Shown: positions 8,701 through 15,723 of the stretch, piece by piece
Numbering within the stretch: position 1 is the first letter of the stretch
Layout: every line of letters begins with the position of its first letter
DNA from: Puniceicoccales bacterium
GTDB taxonomy: Bacteria; Verrucomicrobiota; Verrucomicrobiia; Opitutales; UBA953
Length of the DNA stretch: 21,862 bases
Assembly (NCBI GenBank): GCA_031289285.1
Contig: JAITPT010000230.1
Location: 1-21,862 of the forward strand
Direction of reading: 5' to 3'
Translations under genes and position numbers: made by a program
Notes under the pieces: model-generated
Told to the model about the DNA's origin: nothing
Seen by the model: the letters and a program-made list of their open reading frames with translations, nothing else
Database searches by the model: none

Positions 8701-8806
8701 GATAAACCCAGTTGCCATGCGCTTCCCGCGCTGCGGAGTTTGCGATGCCAACACAGAGCGCGAGCGCAACAACGAGCACACCGCAAAAGAAACGTCTAAA
8801 GATCAT
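5714..8806 (-). CDS. Secreted DUF6067-like glycoside hydrolase
   Basis: 1030 aa. It starts with a Sec signal peptide (MIFRRFFCGVLVVALALCVG, probable cleavage after IANSAA), so it acts in the periplasm or outside the cell. The middle is beta-rich (jelly-roll-like). The C-terminal third looks like a TIM barrel of the DUF6067/DUF4091-type glycosidase group, with NYEIDGIYMDDVSF around residues 804-817, LIDLHSN near 838 and WFGES near 865-869. Asp813/Asp814 and Glu868 are candidate catalytic acids (inference by analogy). A small beta domain ends the protein at GWLIWVE. Substrate cannot be told from sequence; such proteins are common in polysaccharide-degrading Verrucomicrobiota. It is transcribed divergently from the TPR protein. 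No ribosome binding site is visible before the ATG. Confidence 0.85.
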   Translation of the reverse strand: MIFRRFFCGVLVVALALCVGIANSAAREAHGNWVYPDGDSQYEPFAPDGVPFVVASKLWDVDMRGNHRAVVRVTPPDLVRADSTGLPLPKAEPAAGAEVVSARLIWRRPDLHPERKRVIVTDAADRVVKNVRCEVTRDTGLVVFKPEYGAGDYYIYYLPYKFRGAHGDARYGRPYNDYLRPEYKNDPAWEKKAAHGKPHIVAEVLCFESRTKLDFWTPTGLVASDAEIDALKKFVPAGDFRLFTEDRAYPIRLKTISAHWIKRDRDSDSYSFAGIAHPNEYYTWQIGLWATHKEARHVNIVFSDFTHQAYGGKTIPANEITCFNLGGVNWDGKPIRFDVNVPAGKVQALWCGLQIPSFAAEGIYKGTATIYAENSRPQKVNISIIVKGNAFADKGDGEPWRHSRLRWLNSTIGQDNEPVAPYESLRVENNVISGSGKTFSIGKNGLPENIEVNGKKIFSKPPEFIVETGEKTVRFDTGDLKIEKVAGGLVRWRSIGEQSGLRFDCAASLEADGYLRYNIRLSADKKTPVKNIALRTRHTAKSSVYFMGAGHKGGTRPEGYTWKWKGPWDSHWIGGSASGLHTEYRGGTYHGPLINDYKPAPPKVWTNGGRGTVNVSGATGKDATVVASTGTCVVAKTPLDFEFSFLATPVKPLDTAKQFSMRFFHGNSANFDRAASEDGVNIANIHHATPLNPVINYPFIVREPLKKFIQEQHAQNRKVKLYYTIRELTTWAPEVFALNSLGHEIFPTGPGYGLPWYCEHLIEDYKPAWFTELPNKQQDAALVLAGFSRWINYYLEGLRWMCENYEIDGIYMDDVSFDRSVMKRIRKILAKHRPGALIDLHSNTAYSVGAANQYADFFPYVDRLWFGESFRYNAMTPAEWFVTFSGIPFGVMSEMLQGGGNRWLGAVYGTTARHRGGVLSPVPVWKLWREFGIENAKMLGYWDAGRAVETGHPDIKATAFIRAGKTLIALGNFGAVDAPATLTLDWAKLGLKPNAKLRAPFVENFQEARDIRANEPFVVPAKKGWLIWVE

Positions 8807-8954
8807 TCAGCGCACAACACGCCAGCCCCCCACATGTTCCCCGCAATCGAAGAAAGTAACGCCCCCCCCCGCCCCGCTGCCCGCCGCACACCTGCTGTCG
8901 CCCTGCGCCGTCCTCGGCGTTGACGGGCTGCCCCGTTCCGCTTTCTCTTGCGCT
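8807..8954. promoter_or_regulatory. Divergent intergenic region
   Basis: 148 bp separate the outward-facing glycosidase (minus) and TPR protein (plus), so both promoters should lie here or inside the neighbouring starts. The stretch is GC-rich with a run of ten C residues near 8861-8870. I see no recognisable -10/-35 pair or operator, so only the position supports this call. Confidence 0.35.
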
Positions 8955-11729
8955 ATGCCGTCCGCCGTGCCCGCGCCATTGCGCCTCGCCCCGCTTCTTG
9001 CCGCGCTGCTCCTCATCTGCGCGGCGGTTGACCTCTGCGCCCAAAAACGCCCGCTCCCCGAACTCGACGCCCCGCCGCCCGCGCCCGCCGCCGCCGAACC
9101 CGCGCCGCGCAATACCTTCGCCGCCGCCGACGAAGCACTCGCCACCGGCCTCTACGGCCTCGCGGGCGGTCTCTACGAAAAACTTGCCGCCACCCATCCC
9201 GCCCTGCGCGAACGCGCTCTGCTCGGCCACGCCACTTGCCTCCTCGGTCGCGACGACCCCGCCGCCGCCGCAAAAATCCTCGAGAGCCTCCCCGCCTCGC
9301 CTGCCCGCGACCTGCGCCTCGTCACCGCCCACCTCATCCTCGCCAAACCCATCGCGCCCGACGCCCTCCGGCAAATCGTCTCCGCGCAGCTTGCCCCCGC
9401 CGACCTGCCTTGGCTCCACATCGCACGCGGCCTCGCCGCCCTCGCCAGCGAGACACCCGCCGGCCTGCAAAGTGCTCGCGAAGAGTTCACGCTCGCCGCC
9501 GATGTTTGCGAAAAAAACTCCCTCCGCGCCCAGTCACTCCAAGTGCGCAAACTCGAATGGCTCGCCCGCGTGAAAGCCGGCCCGCTCCCCAACACTGCCA
9601 CCCTCGACAGCCTCCGCGACGCCCTCGTGCGCAACGGCGGCACCCCGCTCGCCTTCCAATACTCCAAACTCCTCGCCACCGCGCTCGCCCGCCTCGGACG
9701 CACCGCCGAGGCCGTCAACGTCCTCCTCCGCGCCCCCGTCGCCACCGCTGCCGAGCGCGACGAGGCGAACCTCCTCACCGGCCACATCCTCGGCGCAGAC
9801 AAAGCCGACGGGCGCAAAGCACTCTTCGCAGTGCTCGAGAAAAACGCCGCCGCCGACCTCCAAAGCCTCGCCCTCGCCAACCTCGTTTCCGCTGCCGACA
9901 CCGCCGCCTCGGCAGGAGACACCGCGCCTGCCAACGAAATCTACGAGAAGCTCACCACCTACGCCGCCGCCCCCGCCGCACGCCTCCCCGACACGCTCCA
10001 CTACACCCGCGCCCGAGTCATGTTTGCCGCAGGCGACTACGCCCGCGCCGGCAGTGCCGCCAACGACCTCCTCGCCCGCTCCCCCGCCAGCCCGTTTCTC
10101 CCCGACACCCTCCGCATCCTCGCCTCCGGCGCGTGGCAAAGCGGCTCCCTGCGCCGCGCCGCAGACTACCTCGCCCAGCTGCGCAACATCACGCCACCCG
10201 GCGTCGCACGCGAGCACCTCGCGTTTGTCGCCGCCGACTCGCTCTTCCTCGCCGCCCAAAGTCTCACCGCGCAGCACGACACCGCCGCCGCCTCTGCCTA
10301 CGCCGCTGCCGCCGCCGCTTACGCCGACGCGCAAACCTCGCTCGCCTCGCCCGTGCAGCGCGGCAACGCCCTCTTCCTGCGCGTCCGCTGCGAAGTCCTC
10401 GCGGGCAACACCGCCGCCGCCCGCAAACTCCTCGACGCCGCCCACACCGACGGCGCGGACACGCTCTCGCTCCTGCGTTGCGAATGGGCACTCGCCGAGC
10501 ACCTACGCCGCCCGGGCGCAGGCCGCGCCGACCACCGCGAAGCTGCCGCCCGCCTCGCCGCCGTCTTTGCCCGCCACAAAGACATGCCCCCCGAGTTCCG
10601 CATCCGTTTCCTCTGGCAACAAGCGCTCCTCGCCCTCGTCGCCAACACGCCCGCACTCGCCACCGCCAAAGCCGGCGAAATCGAAGCCGCCGTCAACGCC
10701 CTCCCGCCCACCGCGCCCCTCGCCGCACGGCGCAGCGCGATGCTTGGCCGTGTGCTCCTACTCCGCGCCCGCGCCGCCCTCGCCGCCAAAGACAGCGAAG
10801 GCGCACGCAAACTTTTCCACGAACTCCGCGACAAACACCGCGACGAAGAAGCCGCCGCCGCATCTTATCTTGCCGAAGGCCGCGCCCTCGCCGCCGAAGG
10901 TTTGCACGAACGCGCCCGCAGAATATTTCTCGACGCCCGCGCCGCTCTCGCCGCCAACCGCAACCCCGCCCTCGCCGACTACGCCGCCGAGGCCCTCTAC
11001 GAAGCTGCCGCCCAGCGTGTCTTCCTCGGCCAGTTTCCCGAAGCCGCCGAGGCGCTCGAAAACTTTGCAAACGAATACCCCACCCACCCGCTCGCCAATG
11101 CCGCGAAGCTCCGTCAAGCAGATATTTTTCGCCGTCTCAACCGCTTCGACGACGCCCGCGCTGTCTATTCGCGACTCCGCGAAAGGCTCCCCGACGGCCT
11201 CGACCGCCGCCGCGCCGAGATGGGTTTTGCGGACTGTCTTTTTGCTGGTGCCGCTGCGGGTGCTCCGCCCTCCGGCACCAACTCTGCCCTTGAGCAAGCT
11301 GCCCGCGCCTACGAGGGCTTGTTTGCTCTGCCTGCCCTCCCCAACCGCGCCAGCAACGACAACCTCAACGACATGAAAGCCGAGGCTGGTTACAAATGGG
11401 CCGACGCCCTCTCGCGTCGCCGTCCCGACCCCGCTGCCGCTGGTGGTCAGACCCGTGACGCCATCCTCGACGATGCTGCGCGGGCGTGTTGGCAGGTTAT
11501 CAGTCGGTTGCTCAAAGACGAGGCCGCTGCCAAGCGTCTCCGTGCCTCGGGGCGTTACTGGATTGCGCGCACCTACGACCGCCTCTCTGCCCTCTACATT
11601 GAGCGCGGTATGCCCGACGACGCCGCTCAAGTTTGCCGCCAAGCCATTGAGTATTGCAAACGCAACGCCCTCCCCCACCTCTCCGTTTTCGAGACCACCC
11701 TCTCCAAACTCACCACCGCCCCCCGCTGA
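8955..11729 (+). CDS. Exported Ala-rich TPR-like repeat protein
   Basis: 924 aa. The start at 8955 (MPSAVPAPLRLAPLLAALLL) is chosen because it opens directly onto a Sec signal peptide, with cleavage likely after VDLCA. The frame stays open upstream to 8712, but that part overlaps the glycosidase start and does not look like protein. The rest is almost wholly helical, with TPR-like A/L/Y patterns such as ALATGLYGLAGGLYEKLAA, PANEIYEKLTTYAAAP, QFPEAAEALENFANEYPTHP and NRFDDARAVYSRLRERLPDG, the last two resembling YfiO/YbgF-type TPRs. No catalytic domain is seen. It is probably a periplasmic scaffold. GC content is very high, with C or G at nearly all third positions, which keeps long shadow frames open on both strands. 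Confidence 0.85.
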   Translation: MPSAVPAPLRLAPLLAALLLICAAVDLCAQKRPLPELDAPPPAPAAAEPAPRNTFAAADEALATGLYGLAGGLYEKLAATHPALRERALLGHATCLLGRDDPAAAAKILESLPASPARDLRLVTAHLILAKPIAPDALRQIVSAQLAPADLPWLHIARGLAALASETPAGLQSAREEFTLAADVCEKNSLRAQSLQVRKLEWLARVKAGPLPNTATLDSLRDALVRNGGTPLAFQYSKLLATALARLGRTAEAVNVLLRAPVATAAERDEANLLTGHILGADKADGRKALFAVLEKNAAADLQSLALANLVSAADTAASAGDTAPANEIYEKLTTYAAAPAARLPDTLHYTRARVMFAAGDYARAGSAANDLLARSPASPFLPDTLRILASGAWQSGSLRRAADYLAQLRNITPPGVAREHLAFVAADSLFLAAQSLTAQHDTAAASAYAAAAAAYADAQTSLASPVQRGNALFLRVRCEVLAGNTAAARKLLDAAHTDGADTLSLLRCEWALAEHLRRPGAGRADHREAAARLAAVFARHKDMPPEFRIRFLWQQALLALVANTPALATAKAGEIEAAVNALPPTAPLAARRSAMLGRVLLLRARAALAAKDSEGARKLFHELRDKHRDEEAAAASYLAEGRALAAEGLHERARRIFLDARAALAANRNPALADYAAEALYEAAAQRVFLGQFPEAAEALENFANEYPTHPLANAAKLRQADIFRRLNRFDDARAVYSRLRERLPDGLDRRRAEMGFADCLFAGAAAGAPPSGTNSALEQAARAYEGLFALPALPNRASNDNLNDMKAEAGYKWADALSRRRPDPAAAGGQTRDAILDDAARACWQVISRLLKDEAAAKRLRASGRYWIARTYDRLSALYIERGMPDDAAQVCRQAIEYCKRNALPHLSVFETTLSKLTTAPR

Positions 11730-11762
11730 TAACAACAGCCTCGGCACCCAAGAGCCACCTCG

Positions 11763-11866
11763 CGTCCTCCGCGTCCAGTGCCCTCTGCGTCCAGTGTCCT
11801 GAGTCCTGAGTCCTGTGTCCTCTGCGTCCTTGGTGTCCTTTGTGAAAACCTTTGTGTCCTTTGTGG
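11763..11866. repeat. Degenerate GTCC/GTCCTTTGTG tandem array
   Basis: Repeated short units are built around GTCC: CGCGTCCTCCGCGTCCAGTG, GTCCTGAGTCCTGAGTCCTG, then GTGTCCTTTGTG and TTTGTGTCCTTTGTGGTTAA. Spacing drifts between 7 and 12 bp. This style of sequence (TTAACCACAAAGGACACAAA on the other strand) is a familiar kind of intergenic filler in Verrucomicrobiota and Planctomycetota, from general knowledge. It has no spacers or coding sense. Confidence 0.65.
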
Positions 11867-12017
11867 TTAAATCCGCCCTCCCTCCCCTCCCCTCCCCTCC
11901 GCTCCGCTTTCGCAGACACCGCAACCTCCCTGCCACCCGCATCTCCCGCCTCGACGCGCCGCAACGCACCCGCGACTGCCTGTCCCCCCCCAGACTGCCA
12001 AGTCTGCTTGTAGCTTG

Positions 12018-12056
12018 AAGTCAATCCTGCTAATCCTGACATTCTGTCTAAAAAAA
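12018..12056. repeat. AATCCTG-type 9-bp repeat, copy near orphan gene 3' end
   Basis: The block from GAAGTCAATCCTG to TCTAAAAAAATG is nearly identical to 13011-13050, differing at only a few positions (CTGCTAATCC against CTGTTAATCC, ATTCTGTC against ATCCTGTC). Read on the minus strand it is made of units like GACAGGATG/TCAGGATTA. It sits about 26 bp past the stop of the 284-aa orphan gene. Confidence 0.85.
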
Positions 12057-12082
12057 TGATTTTGGGAAAATTAATTTATGAA

Positions 12083-12937
12083 TTATGGCTTGGGGGCTTG
12101 CGGTTGCTGTGTCTTTTCGGCAGCGCGTTTGGCGTAAAACTTTTCAACAACACCCGTTTCTTCGATGTGATTGATTGTCGCTTCTTTGAGAGAGTTGAAA
12201 ATGTGAATTAAATCAACTCGCATGGCTAATTTTTGTTCAAAATCAAAGTCAGCATCTTTCGAGTAATGCCATTCCGAGAAATATCTTTTACCGCCTTTAA
12301 TGGGCTTCAATTCAACAATGCCCCTCGATGAACTTGACATCAGTACTGATTGTATAATACGAATACTATATTTTTCTTTCGCGTTATGATTTTCAAAAAT
12401 AAATGCAAGATGTCCGGTTCCGGTACCTGAAGAAAATGAGCCATCATCCTCCATGACAGACATTAAAACGCCATCTTCAAAATAAGCCCCAGACTCGCTA
12501 CCGTTGTTTTCTTGATGACGGACAAAGAATTTTTCGTATTTCAAATTATACGAGGTTATCATTGGAGATTTCTTTTCCTCCATTTTCATTTCTTCAAATC
12601 GCTGCCAAGACCTTATCGCTCTTGCGGGGAACTTGTCTATAGTTGTTATAACTATTCTCACAGGAAAAAATGTGAATGGAACCTTTGGGAAAATTTCATA
12701 CGCGGCGATAACATCAACATCCCGTCGAGCATCTTTCCAGCGGCTCTGTTTTTCATTGCGAAGATGTATGTCTTCTTGTCTTGTGACATCCAGCAGCGTA
12801 AGCGCATCGCTGGGCAGGTCATAGATGCGGGCAACAGAAGGCACATCTATCGTGTCTTTCCCTCGTAAGAAGAAAGACAGTAAAATGGCGCAAAGAATGA
12901 TGACGCCTACGCATATTAGTTTTTTGTGGTTTTTCAT
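12083..12937 (-). CDS. Unrecognised membrane-anchored protein, AT-rich
   Basis: 284 aa. I do not recognise the family. One N-terminal hydrophobic helix (about residues 8-24, ICVGVIILCAILLSFFL) follows a basic MKNHKK start, so the protein is likely anchored in the inner membrane with the bulk in the periplasm. The soluble part is mixed alpha/beta and charged, with no cysteine cluster or known catalytic motif, and the C-terminal tail is Lys/Gln/Pro-rich. Its DNA is much more AT-rich than that of the neighbouring TPR gene, and it is flanked on both sides by the same AATCCTG-type repeat, which suggests a separate origin. There is no ribosome binding site before the ATG. Confidence 0.75.
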   Translation of the reverse strand: MKNHKKLICVGVIILCAILLSFFLRGKDTIDVPSVARIYDLPSDALTLLDVTRQEDIHLRNEKQSRWKDARRDVDVIAAYEIFPKVPFTFFPVRIVITTIDKFPARAIRSWQRFEEMKMEEKKSPMITSYNLKYEKFFVRHQENNGSESGAYFEDGVLMSVMEDDGSFSSGTGTGHLAFIFENHNAKEKYSIRIIQSVLMSSSSRGIVELKPIKGGKRYFSEWHYSKDADFDFEQKLAMRVDLIHIFNSLKEATINHIEETGVVEKFYAKRAAEKTQQPQAPKP

Positions 12938-12958
12938 GGATTAGAGAAGGGAGACGGC

Positions 12959-13050
12959 TTTTTTTGACAGGATGGACAGGATTGACAGGATGTTTTGGAA
13001 AATGTTCCCAGAAGTCAATCCTGTTAATCCTGACATCCTGTCTAAAAAAT
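12959..13050. repeat. GACAGGATT-type 9-bp repeats forming a hairpin
   Basis: The left half reads TTTTTTGACAGGATG, GACAGGATT, GACAGGATG. The right half, 13014-13049, is the reverse complement in kind: TCAATCCTG, TTAATCCTG, ACATCCTGTC, TAAAAAA. The two arms of about 33-36 bp can pair around a roughly 22-bp loop. The right half is the same sequence as 12018-12056. The element sits just upstream of the orphan gene's start codon and would be in its promoter or leader region. Confidence 0.85.
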
Positions 13051-13081
13051 GGTTTGTGAGCGAAGGCACAACGCGGGCGGC

Positions 13082-13098
13082 GGCACGGGCGTCTCGCC
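13082..13098 (-). repeat. GGCGAGACGCCCGTGCC motif
   Basis: A perfect 17-base match, in opposite orientation, to 5380-5396. Related versions occur at about 521-540 and 5549-5566. All are intergenic. This supports a short dispersed repeat family rather than chance, because the match is exact over 17 bases at sites 7.7 kb apart. Confidence 0.6.
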
Positions 13099-13144
13099 CA
13101 CGCCACACACACACGCGCACCGACGCGCAACACCAGCCCTCGGG

Positions 13145-13195
13145 GATAGGTCCTATACGACCTATACGTCCTATAGGTCCTATACGCCCTATAGC
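13145..13195 (+). repeat. 9-bp tandem array CCTATA[CG]GN
   Basis: Five contiguous 9-bp units (CCTATACGA, CCTATACGT, CCTATAGGT, CCTATACGC, CCTATAGCC) follow a partial GATAGGT unit. The same unit, in the same orientation, forms a longer array at 19614-19680. It lies about 25 bp beyond the stop of the substrate-binding protein gene. The units abut without spacers. Confidence 0.85.
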
Positions 13196-13218
13196 CGCTG
13201 CCCCAGTGCCGCAGGTTT

Positions 13219-14112
13219 TCAGAAAACTTCGGGGTGCAGCTGCCTCGCCAGATACTCGCAACAGAGAGTGCGGTGGTGCGAGACACAACTTATCTGCCAA
13301 GGCTTCAACACAGCGGCGCGACCCTCGCGCACCGCCGCAAGGTGGCGGTAAGGTTGCAAACGCCGGAACGGACGCAAAGCCCGCTCCACATCCGTGCGGT
13401 CGGGGAGCGCGTCGCCGCCGCCAGCCACCTCGCCAGTGACAACCACCTTTTCCACTGGCCAGCCCAAAATACGCTCGTTGGGCGCAGGGCAATGTCCAGT
13501 GAGACCACCAAAAGTTTTGGCAATGTTTTCCGCGCCAGCACGGTCACAGTAATCCTGAAAGTTTGTTTTGTCGCCGGGAACAATTTCGTAGGTCGAGGGC
13601 GCGAAGACGCGCACGGGTTTTACGTCGCGCAGTCGTTTTTCCAGCGCGGCGGCGCGACGGCGGCAATCCGCAATCACCGACTCCGCCCGCACAAGTGCCC
13701 CGCTGCCAAGCCGTTTGGCGAGACGTAGCATTCCGGCATAAGTTTCCTCAAGCGTGTCGTAACGCCCAAAAAACCAGACCTCCGCGCCGCTACGCCGCAG
13801 CTGGGCAGTAAGCTCGGGACGGCTAAAATCGGCAAACAACACAAGGTCGGGGCACAGTTTTAACACCGCCTCTACACCCGTATCACGAGGCAAACGCAGA
13901 AACGCCCGCGCCCGCTCCGCATCAGCACAAAAACGGGGGTCACGCGACAAATGACTCAGTGCCGCGATTTGCCCCGCATCGGCGATGGCGAGCAACACTT
14001 CGTCGGTAAGCACGGTTTGCGAAACCACGCGCAAAGGCGGTCGCGCACTGGCAGCGAAAGCTGGCACCGACAGCGCAGCAGCAAACAATGAAATAAAACC
14101 GTGGCGTGTCAT
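13219..14112 (-). CDS. Periplasmic ABC substrate-binding protein, BtuF/FecB-like
   Basis: 297 aa. A Sec signal peptide is present (MTRHGFISLFAAALSVPAFA, cleavage near AASA) with no lipobox, so the protein is soluble in the periplasm. The body fits the helical-backbone class III binding fold for cobalamin, haem or siderophores: LRVVSQTVLTDEVLLAIAD, IAALSHLSRDPRF, LKLCPDLVLFADF, then the long linking helix DTLEETYAGMLRLAKRLGSG, and a C-terminal lobe with APSTYEIVPGDKTNFQDY. Ligand cannot be decided; cobalamin or iron chelate is most likely by family. No permease or ATPase gene is nearby, so it is an orphan in this window and must work with a transporter encoded elsewhere. A TATACG box and T-run lie just before the ATG, without a ribosome binding site. 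Confidence 0.85.
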   Translation of the reverse strand: MTRHGFISLFAAALSVPAFAASARPPLRVVSQTVLTDEVLLAIADAGQIAALSHLSRDPRFCADAERARAFLRLPRDTGVEAVLKLCPDLVLFADFSRPELTAQLRRSGAEVWFFGRYDTLEETYAGMLRLAKRLGSGALVRAESVIADCRRRAAALEKRLRDVKPVRVFAPSTYEIVPGDKTNFQDYCDRAGAENIAKTFGGLTGHCPAPNERILGWPVEKVVVTGEVAGGGDALPDRTDVERALRPFRRLQPYRHLAAVREGRAAVLKPWQISCVSHHRTLCCEYLARQLHPEVF

Positions 14113-14211
14113 ATTCGTATAAAAAAACCAAAGCGTTTATTGCGCGATGTTTTTGCCAGACTTGTTAATGAAAAAGTATTTTCCTCTCAACCTTACCAGC
14201 GCAAGACCGTC

Positions 14212-14248
14212 GCAAAAAAGCCGCACTCAACTGCCGTTTTTAGGTTCA
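14212..14248 (+). repeat. Solo right end of fold-back element 2
   Basis: CAACTGCCGTTTTTAGGTTCA here repeats the right arm of the palindrome at 791-963, and the CGCAAAA and CCGC stretches upstream of it also correspond. No matching left arm is found nearby, so this is a truncated copy. The rest of the 226-bp gap between the binding protein and WG-repeat genes (14113-14338) shows no gene. Confidence 0.7.
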
Positions 14249-14338
14249 CAGGAGAAAAGTTTTGGCGTCAGCGGTGGAGATAAGAGTTGTAGAGTTGTGG
14301 CGGGAAAGCGGCGAAAAGTTTCCCGGATTTTCGGACGG

Positions 14339-15211
14339 CTACGGGGCGACGCGCTCGCCGGATTTGTTGATGGAGAAGGTTTCTTTATCCAACTTCACTT
14401 TTGCCTTTCCGTCGCGGAAGTAGTCCACCTCGTTGTATTTTAGCGGAATGACTTCTTTGCCGGTTCTGTCAATAAAGCCCCATTTTTCGGGTTCCTTTTC
14501 GGACAGTTTCAGTTTCACCGCCGCCAGCCCCTCATTAAAAGTCCAGATGTCGTCATATTTTGGCGGAATGTTTTCTTTGCCAGTTTTGTCTAATAGACCC
14601 CATTTTTTGGCCAAGCGCACCACGCTCACTCCGCCGTTGAAAGACCATGCGTCTTCATACGTCGGCGAGACGATTTCTTTGCCGCTTGTGTCAATGAAGC
14701 CATATTTTCCGCCCGACTCCACCAACGCCAGCTTCTCGCTGAACGGCCCCGTAGCATCGTATTTTAGCGGGACGACCTCCTTGCCCGTTGTGTCAATGAA
14801 GCCCCATTTTCCGTCCAAACGCACCGCCGCCAGCCCGTCGTTGAACGGCCCCGCGTCGTCATATTTTGCGGCGATAAGGGTCTTGCCCGTTTTGTCAATG
14901 AAGCCGTATTTCCCCGCCACCACCACTAAGGTCTGCTCCTCGCCCTCGCGGTGCGCCGAGGCGACAACCTTGACGGTTGTGTCGCTTTCCTTAGCGGGCT
15001 TGCACCCGAGCAAGCTCTGCGACACGCACACGGCGAGAAGCAGCGGGAGTGCCCGCGCCCGCAGGCGCGAGTGCAGGCACGAGTGCAGGCGTGTGCGCAG
15101 GCTGGCTGCGAAACAGCGGGGCGAAATGCGCGAGGCGCACGAGGCGGTTTTCGTCGGCGAGATGCCTGTGTTTGGGAGGTCGAAGTTGGAATGAAACGGG
15201 TGCAGGTTCAT
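14339..15211 (-). CDS. WG-repeat lipoprotein
   Basis: 290 aa. Residues 101-290 hold five consecutive WG (KWG) beta-repeats of about 34 residues: KYGFIDKTGK, KWGFIDTTGK, KYGFIDTSGK, KWGLLDKTGK and KWGFIDRTGK, each followed by a PLKYD-like strand and an F-x-x-GLAAV strand, plus a degenerate sixth (ETFSINKSGE). A hydrophobic segment ALPLLLAVCVSQSLLGC ends in a good lipobox (LLGC, Cys70), so the mature protein should be a lipid-anchored beta-repeat domain. WG proteins have no settled biochemical role. The oddity is the 50-odd residues ahead of the hydrophobic segment, too long for a normal lipoprotein signal and partly encoded by short DNA repeats. No closer ATG, GTG or TTG start was found. Confidence 0.8.
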   Translation of the reverse strand: MNLHPFHSNFDLPNTGISPTKTASCASRISPRCFAASLRTRLHSCLHSRLRARALPLLLAVCVSQSLLGCKPAKESDTTVKVVASAHREGEEQTLVVVAGKYGFIDKTGKTLIAAKYDDAGPFNDGLAAVRLDGKWGFIDTTGKEVVPLKYDATGPFSEKLALVESGGKYGFIDTSGKEIVSPTYEDAWSFNGGVSVVRLAKKWGLLDKTGKENIPPKYDDIWTFNEGLAAVKLKLSEKEPEKWGFIDRTGKEVIPLKYNEVDYFRDGKAKVKLDKETFSINKSGERVAP

Positions 15212-15723
15212 TAAGAAGTTAGGAAAAAGTCAGGAAAAAAGTTAGGGAAAAGTTGTGGTTGAGGCGGGGTGTTATGGCGCGACATTCGCCAGTGGCAAGC
15301 ATTTTTTGCGGCAAAAAAATGCAAGAGGAAATGCAAAAGAGCAAGAGGTGCAAACGGGGACAGGTCCGTTTTTTAGCCTCGCAAGGGCGAGATTATCAGG
15401 TGCCCCAGTGACCCAACGGGAAAATCTTTAGTCTGGTTAATTATTCGGAGAGTGGAGGGGGGGGGAGAGGGGGGAGCAGAAGAGGGAAGTCGGCACCTAC
15501 ATCTCAAATACCCGACAAATCATGCACTTACAACACGAATAACATTTTTCCCATTTGTCGCGCTCGAATTAAAAGGCAGCCATTTTATTACTTGACTTCG
15601 CTGCGGTTCGTGCAACTTTCCCTTGCGGTGACTACCACGCGCCCTCCACCCAAAACAGCGAGGAACCTGTGGCGGAAAGCACAAACGCATGGAACGTTGG
15701 CCTCGGTTGTTTGTCTTGGCACT
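15212..15723. other. Gene-free spacer upstream of oxidoreductase
   Basis: A divergent region between the WG lipoprotein (minus) and the oxidoreductase (plus), so it should hold both promoters. It contains a GGGGACAGGTCCGTTTTTT segment near 15357, a purine-rich run with nine or more G (about 15453-15490) and a more AT-rich stretch at 15515-15600. The oxidoreductase frame is open back to an ATG at 15592, but the extra 44 residues do not look like protein. I see no promoter clear enough to name. Confidence 0.5.

Larger units (their letters stand above)
11730..12082. other. Gene-free spacer with low-complexity and repeat DNA
   Basis: It lies between the convergent ends of the TPR gene (plus) and the orphan gene (minus). 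In order it holds a degenerate GTCC-type array, a pyrimidine-rich run (CCTCCCCTCC units, about 11878-11905) and one copy of the AATCCTG repeat at 12018-12056. No gene is supported and no classical terminator hairpin was found. Confidence 0.6.

Noticed and set aside
8712..8954. Upstream extension of the TPR gene start
   Set aside because: It would overlap the start of the divergent glycosidase, and the residues are unpatterned. A signal peptide begins exactly at 8955.
9236..11293. A 685-residue Arg/Pro-rich open frame on the plus strand
   Set aside because: It is a shadow of the TPR protein frame. Extreme GC at third positions removes stop codons from other frames, and the translation is low-complexity Arg/Pro.
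13145..13195. CRISPR array
   Set aside because: The units are 9 bp and abut directly. There are no unique spacers and no cas genes.
15355..15380. GGGGACAGGTCC segment followed by a T-run as a terminator or REP end
   Set aside because: The stem is short and relies on a wobble pair, no gene ends there on the plus strand, and no partner repeat was found nearby.
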